Source: Sulfurospirillum sp964466465 (GTDB taxonomy: Bacteria; Campylobacterota; Campylobacteria; Campylobacterales; Sulfurospirillaceae). Taken from it: 25,657 nucleotides of DNA. Positions 22,982-25,657 of the stretch are shown here, one piece after another (within the stretch, counting starts at the first letter, position 1; each line of letters begins with the position of its first letter). A program made the position numbers and the translations under genes. The DNA lies in assembly GCA_964466465.1 (NCBI GenBank), contig CAYXNJ010000038.1, positions 1-25,657 on the forward strand. The letters run 5' to 3'. A model generated the notes under the pieces. It ran no database searches. It saw only the letters and a program-made list of their open reading frames with translations, and had not been told where the DNA came from.

Positions 22982-23317
22982 ATGGCAAAAGTAATCTTTA
23001 TGCACTTTGATAAAGAAAAAGATGGTATCTATGATGCCAAAATAGGCGAGCCAGTTGTGCGTCTAGCAAAAGAGAAGGGGATTCCTATCGCTTTTGATAA
23101 AGACTATTCTAAATGCTTAATCAGTGTTGAGCACATCAGCGATGAAGAGCCAACAAGCTATATGGAAGATGAAGAGCTTGACGAGCTTGTAAAGCTTGGT
23201 GCGATTAGCCAAGAAGACGCAGATATCTGCCAGCAATTTACCGTAAGCCCTAAAATTCGCATCGCTTCGATGATGATGATTAAGGGTGATGTTTTAATCA
23301 AACCATATAACAAGTAA
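22982..23317 (+). CDS. FeSII/plant-ferredoxin-like protein lacking Fe-S ligands
   Basis: A 111-aa protein that looks like a plant-type or Shethna-II (FeSII) ferredoxin that has lost its cluster. VVRLAKEKGIPIAF, LDELVKLGAIS and KIRIASMMMIKGDVLIKPY match the FeSII segments before, between and after the cluster loop. Where CxxxxCxxC is expected it has FDKDYSKC, keeping one Cys (C45). The last ligand is Ser (RIAS for RLAC). C83 is the only other Cys. It has a strong GAAGGAGG ribosome site and lies 10 bases before an intact [2Fe-2S] ferredoxin. A structural partner or protective protein without redox activity is inferred. Confidence 0.6.
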   Translation: MAKVIFMHFDKEKDGIYDAKIGEPVVRLAKEKGIPIAFDKDYSKCLISVEHISDEEPTSYMEDEELDELVKLGAISQEDADICQQFTVSPKIRIASMMMIKGDVLIKPYNK

Positions 23318-23327
23318 AGGATAAAAT

Positions 23328-23624
23328 ATGACAACAAGAGTAGAAATTATCAACGACTTTTTAGCGATCAACGTAAAACCAGGTGCAACGATTCAAGACG
23401 TTGTTGAAGCGAGTGGTAGTGCACTTCCGTTTGGATGCCGTGACGGTCAATGTGGTACCTGTGTAGTAGAAATCGTTCAAGGTATGGAATTTTTATCACC
23501 TAAAAATGAGAAAGAGTTTAAAGTTCTCAAAGAAGTGTGTGCGGGTACATGCTCAGAAAATGCACGTCTTGCGTGCCAAATGAAAATTGACAAGCCAAAT
23601 GGCGTTGTAAGAATCAAATACTAA
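23328..23624 (+). CDS. [2Fe-2S] plant-type ferredoxin
   Basis: A 98-aa electron carrier with the complete motif C37-x4-C42-x2-C45 (PFGCRDGQCGTCVVEIVQG) and the distal C83 (ARLACQM). It has two additional Cys, C71 and C75 (VCAGTC), which are not standard ligands. AAAGGA precedes the ATG. It is paired with the cluster-less paralogue 10 bases upstream; the two probably form a short operon. Ferredoxins of this type in nif regions include FdxD and the FeSII proteins. Whether it feeds nitrogenase or protects it cannot be told from sequence. Confidence 0.88.
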   Translation: MTTRVEIINDFLAINVKPGATIQDVVEASGSALPFGCRDGQCGTCVVEIVQGMEFLSPKNEKEFKVLKEVCAGTCSENARLACQMKIDKPNGVVRIKY

Positions 23625-23638
23625 TCTATACTACTACT

Positions 23639-23678
23639 TCGCCTGAGGCGAGCAACCTTCGTGGTGAGCTTAGCCTCT
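23639..23678 (+). other. Structured intergenic element after the ferredoxin gene
   Basis: TCGCC-TGA-GGCGA (23639-23651) forms a compact hairpin. An overlapping alternative pairs GAGGC-G-AGC (23645-23653) with GCT-TA-GCCTC (23669-23678). The two cannot form together. T-rich sequence follows. It may be a terminator or a switch-like leader before rpoN. Confidence 0.35.
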
Positions 23679-23784
23679 TGGCATCTCCTCCTTTTTCCAT
23701 TTTTCAGAAAACATCTTTTTTGTTGCATAAAAATTAAGCATAAATAGTACTAAAAAGTATCCAATCTTTGGGCATAATTTACGT

Positions 23785-25011
23785 ATGAGAAGTATCAACC
23801 TAGAATTCAAACAAAAGCAGAGTTTAAACCTCTCTTTGAAGCTTTGGCTCCCACTGTTACAGCTTCCTCTTCAAGAGTTAAGTACGCACCTAGAAACCTT
23901 GTCGTACGAAAACCCTTTTTTAGAGGTGAAGCGTCCTTTTGAACAAAACCTAGGCTCTAGCCATGGAATTGTTGAAGAGTTGGTACTTGGCAGTGAATCA
24001 TTGCATGAAAAAATCATCGAGCAAATCGTACCACCCCTTTTTCCGACACCTATCTCTCAAAAGGTGGCGCATGAGATACTCTGCGACATCAACGAAGAGG
24101 GCTATTTTGATGGAGACATCGAAGCGATAGCACTGACCTGTGGAGTTTATAAGGAGTATGTTGAGCGCATACGTCAACGTTTCTCCAAATTAGAGCCGTA
24201 TGGCATCGGTGCGCTCGATAGTAAAGAGTCGTTTGTGTTTCAACTCGATGCCCTAAGCGATGACATTGATGATGAACTGTACAACTTGGTCAACAAAATG
24301 ATAGAACAGATGGCAAAGGTCGATAAATTTTCTAAACACGGACGTTTTGAAGAAGCCAAAGCCATCATCAAAAAGTTTGCCAATCCTCCAGCTCTTGAGT
24401 ATCAAGCGACACCTAAACAGATCATTCCTGATTTTTACGTCGAAGTGGACGATGACATCAAACTTCGCATCAATAATGACTATTACCCAGACATCTTTAT
24501 CGCTGACCCTTTCTCGAGCAAAAGTGAGAACATCAAAGAGAAGCTTAAAGAGGCACGCGACATCGTTAACCTTTTAGAGCTTCGTAAAACTACACTCTAT
24601 AAGATCGTTCTTTTAGTGGTTGAGCGCCAACTCTCCTTTTTTGTAGGAGGCGAGCTAAAACCCCTCAATATGGCGCATTTAGCCGATGAACTCTCCTTTG
24701 CGGAGTCCACTATATCAAGAGCCATTTCAAACAAATACATAGAGTCAAAACAAGGCATTTTCCCCCTCAAATCGTTCTTTACAAATGCGGTGGCAACAAA
24801 AGAGCTTTCTTCTTCCGAAATTAAAAATTTCATCAACCAACAAATCGAATACGAAGATAAAAGCGAACCGCTCACCGATGATGATCTCTTAGAGCGCATT
24901 GAGAAACGCTTTAACATCAAAATGGTCAGACGAACCATCACCAAATACCGTAAACTAATGAATGTCGCTTCATCTAAAGAGCGCAAGAAAATCTATAAGG
25001 TACAAGCATGA
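23785..25011 (+). CDS. rpoN: RNA polymerase sigma-54 factor
   Basis: Sigma factor that directs transcription from -24/-12 promoters with an enhancer-binding activator. The 408-aa protein has the Leu/Gln region I (LEFKQKQSLNLSLKLWLPLLQLPLQELSTHLE), the core-binding middle, the helix-turn-helix (MAHLADELSFAESTISRAISNKY) and the RpoN box as VRRTITKYRK (usual ARRTVAKYRE) near the C-terminus. It is shorter than most RpoN (about 430-480 aa), and its region II is reduced. No clear ribosome site precedes the ATG. It overlaps the nifQ-like gene by 4 bases (ATGA). Being in the nif cluster, it may be a second, nif-dedicated copy; the genome elsewhere is unseen. Confidence 0.93.
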   Translation: MRSINLEFKQKQSLNLSLKLWLPLLQLPLQELSTHLETLSYENPFLEVKRPFEQNLGSSHGIVEELVLGSESLHEKIIEQIVPPLFPTPISQKVAHEILCDINEEGYFDGDIEAIALTCGVYKEYVERIRQRFSKLEPYGIGALDSKESFVFQLDALSDDIDDELYNLVNKMIEQMAKVDKFSKHGRFEEAKAIIKKFANPPALEYQATPKQIIPDFYVEVDDDIKLRINNDYYPDIFIADPFSSKSENIKEKLKEARDIVNLLELRKTTLYKIVLLVVERQLSFFVGGELKPLNMAHLADELSFAESTISRAISNKYIESKQGIFPLKSFFTNAVATKELSSSEIKNFINQQIEYEDKSEPLTDDDLLERIEKRFNIKMVRRTITKYRKLMNVASSKERKKIYKVQA

Positions 25012-25367
25012 CACCAACTCTTAATGACCTACCAAGCCAATACTCCAAGCTTGAGTTGATTAAACTAGAACGCGAAGTGATGATCTTTTTACAAAGCTAC
25101 GCCAAAAACCGTTACTCAAAGTACGTCATAGCGCCTCACATCGCATCCATGTCATTGCAGATGAATCACCTCTACGAAGCCATGGGCTTTAAAAACCGCG
25201 TACAAATGGGAAAGTACATGAAATGCCACTTCCCAGAGCTTGCCGCCATCAAACCTGTCGATAAACTGTGGAAGAAATTTATCTACGATTCCATCAATAG
25301 AGTAGCCCCCTTTTGCTTTAGCTGTAAAGATAACTCTAACTGCTTTGCGTGCGAGTTGGCGGGGTAA
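25008..25367 (+). CDS. nifQ: Short NifQ-like molybdenum-cofactor protein
   Basis: NifQ donates molybdenum, through a Mo-Fe-S cluster, for FeMo-co synthesis. The 119-aa protein is shorter than typical NifQ (about 160-200 aa) but aligns in the middle and end: HLYEAMGFKNRVQMGKYMKCHFPELAAIKP, then KLWKKFIYDSINRV and a Cys group. The usual C-x4-C-x2-C-x5-C is here C103-x2-C106-x5-C112-x2-C115: the first Cys is absent and one is added at the end. Translation is coupled to rpoN by an ATGA overlap. The position in a nif cluster supports the call; a diverged Cys-rich relative is the alternative. Confidence 0.72.
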   Translation: MTPTLNDLPSQYSKLELIKLEREVMIFLQSYAKNRYSKYVIAPHIASMSLQMNHLYEAMGFKNRVQMGKYMKCHFPELAAIKPVDKLWKKFIYDSINRVAPFCFSCKDNSNCFACELAG

Positions 25368-25428
25368 GCTATTCTTTGATATGATAATAATCCATTCGAA
25401 TTATCAAAAATAGTGTGGAGATATTTTA

Positions 25429-25657
25429 ATGATCAAGAAAAAAAAGACAAGTAGTAATAAAGAAGTAAATTGGTTCTTCTTTTCAACAGGATTGAGTCAT
25501 TGTTTATATTCTGATTATCTACAGATGAAGTTATGCTATATGTTGGAGCCACTAACACTTATCCCGTCTAGTTTTGTGAACATGGTTGAAGTAGTAGAAA
25601 AATCTTTTAAAATTTATCTTGCTTTAAAATTTGAAAAAGATGATACCTTATCGTATT
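25429..25657 (+). CDS. Hypothetical protein, cut off by the window end
   Basis: The reading frame opens at an ATG with GGAG 8 bases upstream and stays open for 76 codons to the end of the window (MIKKKKTSSNKEVNWFFFSTG and on). I do not recognise it. The base composition is clearly more AT-rich than the nif genes. The segment VEVVEKSFKIYLALKFEKDD recalls HEPN-type helices, but this is too little to name it. It probably lies outside the nif region. Confidence 0.55.
   Translation, partial: MIKKKKTSSNKEVNWFFFSTGLSHCLYSDYLQMKLCYMLEPLTLIPSSFVNMVEVVEKSFKIYLALKFEKDDTLSY

Noticed and set aside
25375..25408. Inverted repeat TTTGATA/TATCAAA after nifQ as a terminator
   Set aside because: The stem is AT-only with a long loop and is followed by A and no T-run; too weak to call.

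Overview
The window is a large part of a nitrogen-fixation (nif) accessory region from an AT-rich Gram-negative bacterium, most likely a Campylobacterota close to Sulfurospirillum. That placement is inference. It rests on base composition, the histidine-kinase H-box style (MGEMISMIAHQWRQPLN), Shine-Dalgarno and -10 patterns, and the protein set. Nearly every base is coding, in tight, often overlapping genes. nifH, nifD, nifK, nifA, nifU and nifS are not in the window.

Layout. (1) 1-494: a YbgC-type thioesterase on +, meeting a minus-strand block. (2) 491-6375, minus: nifB, nifV, an 85-aa Cys-rich protein, a 13-repeat LRR protein, a family-4 uracil-DNA glycosylase and an LpoA-like lipoprotein, all packed behind one sigma54-type promoter in front of nifB. 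(3) 6434-11811: a signalling island. It holds a GAF/HD-GYP protein (minus), then an OmpR-type regulator, a REC/degenerate-GGDEF/EAL protein, a PAS histidine kinase and a single-domain receiver (plus). (4) 11776-13745, minus: a 2[4Fe-4S] ferredoxin, a NifX/NafY-family protein and a flavodiiron protein, overlapping or nearly so. They are read from a sigma54-type promoter whose leader carries a terminator-like hairpin. (5) 13973-17574, plus: nifE, nifN and a homocysteine S-methyltransferase. (6) 17580-18104, minus: a bacterioferritin-like protein. (7) 18251-20755, plus: an 834-aa soluble protein with two Cache-like modules and a C-terminal CheW domain, with its own sigma54-type promoter. (8) 20825-22855, plus: nifX, a DUF269 protein, nifF, nifW and nifZ behind another sigma54-type promoter. 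(9) 22982-23624: a cluster-less ferredoxin paralogue followed by an intact [2Fe-2S] ferredoxin. (10) 23785-25367: an rpoN (sigma54) gene translationally coupled to a short nifQ-like gene. (11) 25429-end: a cut-off AT-rich ORF of unknown function.

How it fits together. NifB, NifV, NifE, NifN, NifX, NifQ and the NifX/NafY-family and DUF269 proteins cover FeMo-cofactor synthesis and carriage. NifW and NifZ support maturation of the MoFe protein. The flavodoxin and ferredoxins supply electrons. The flavodiiron protein, the bacterioferritin and possibly the FeSII-like protein would handle oxygen and iron. Five sites matching A-N-GGAA-Y-A and then TG[C/T]A, all with GG-N10-G[C/T], precede nifB, the ferredoxin operon, nifE, the Cache-CheW gene and nifX. 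With an rpoN gene in the same cluster, this suggests a dedicated sigma54 regulon.

The least explained elements are the Cache-Cache-CheW protein, the leader hairpin of the ferredoxin operon and the ferredoxin paralogue lacking cluster ligands.
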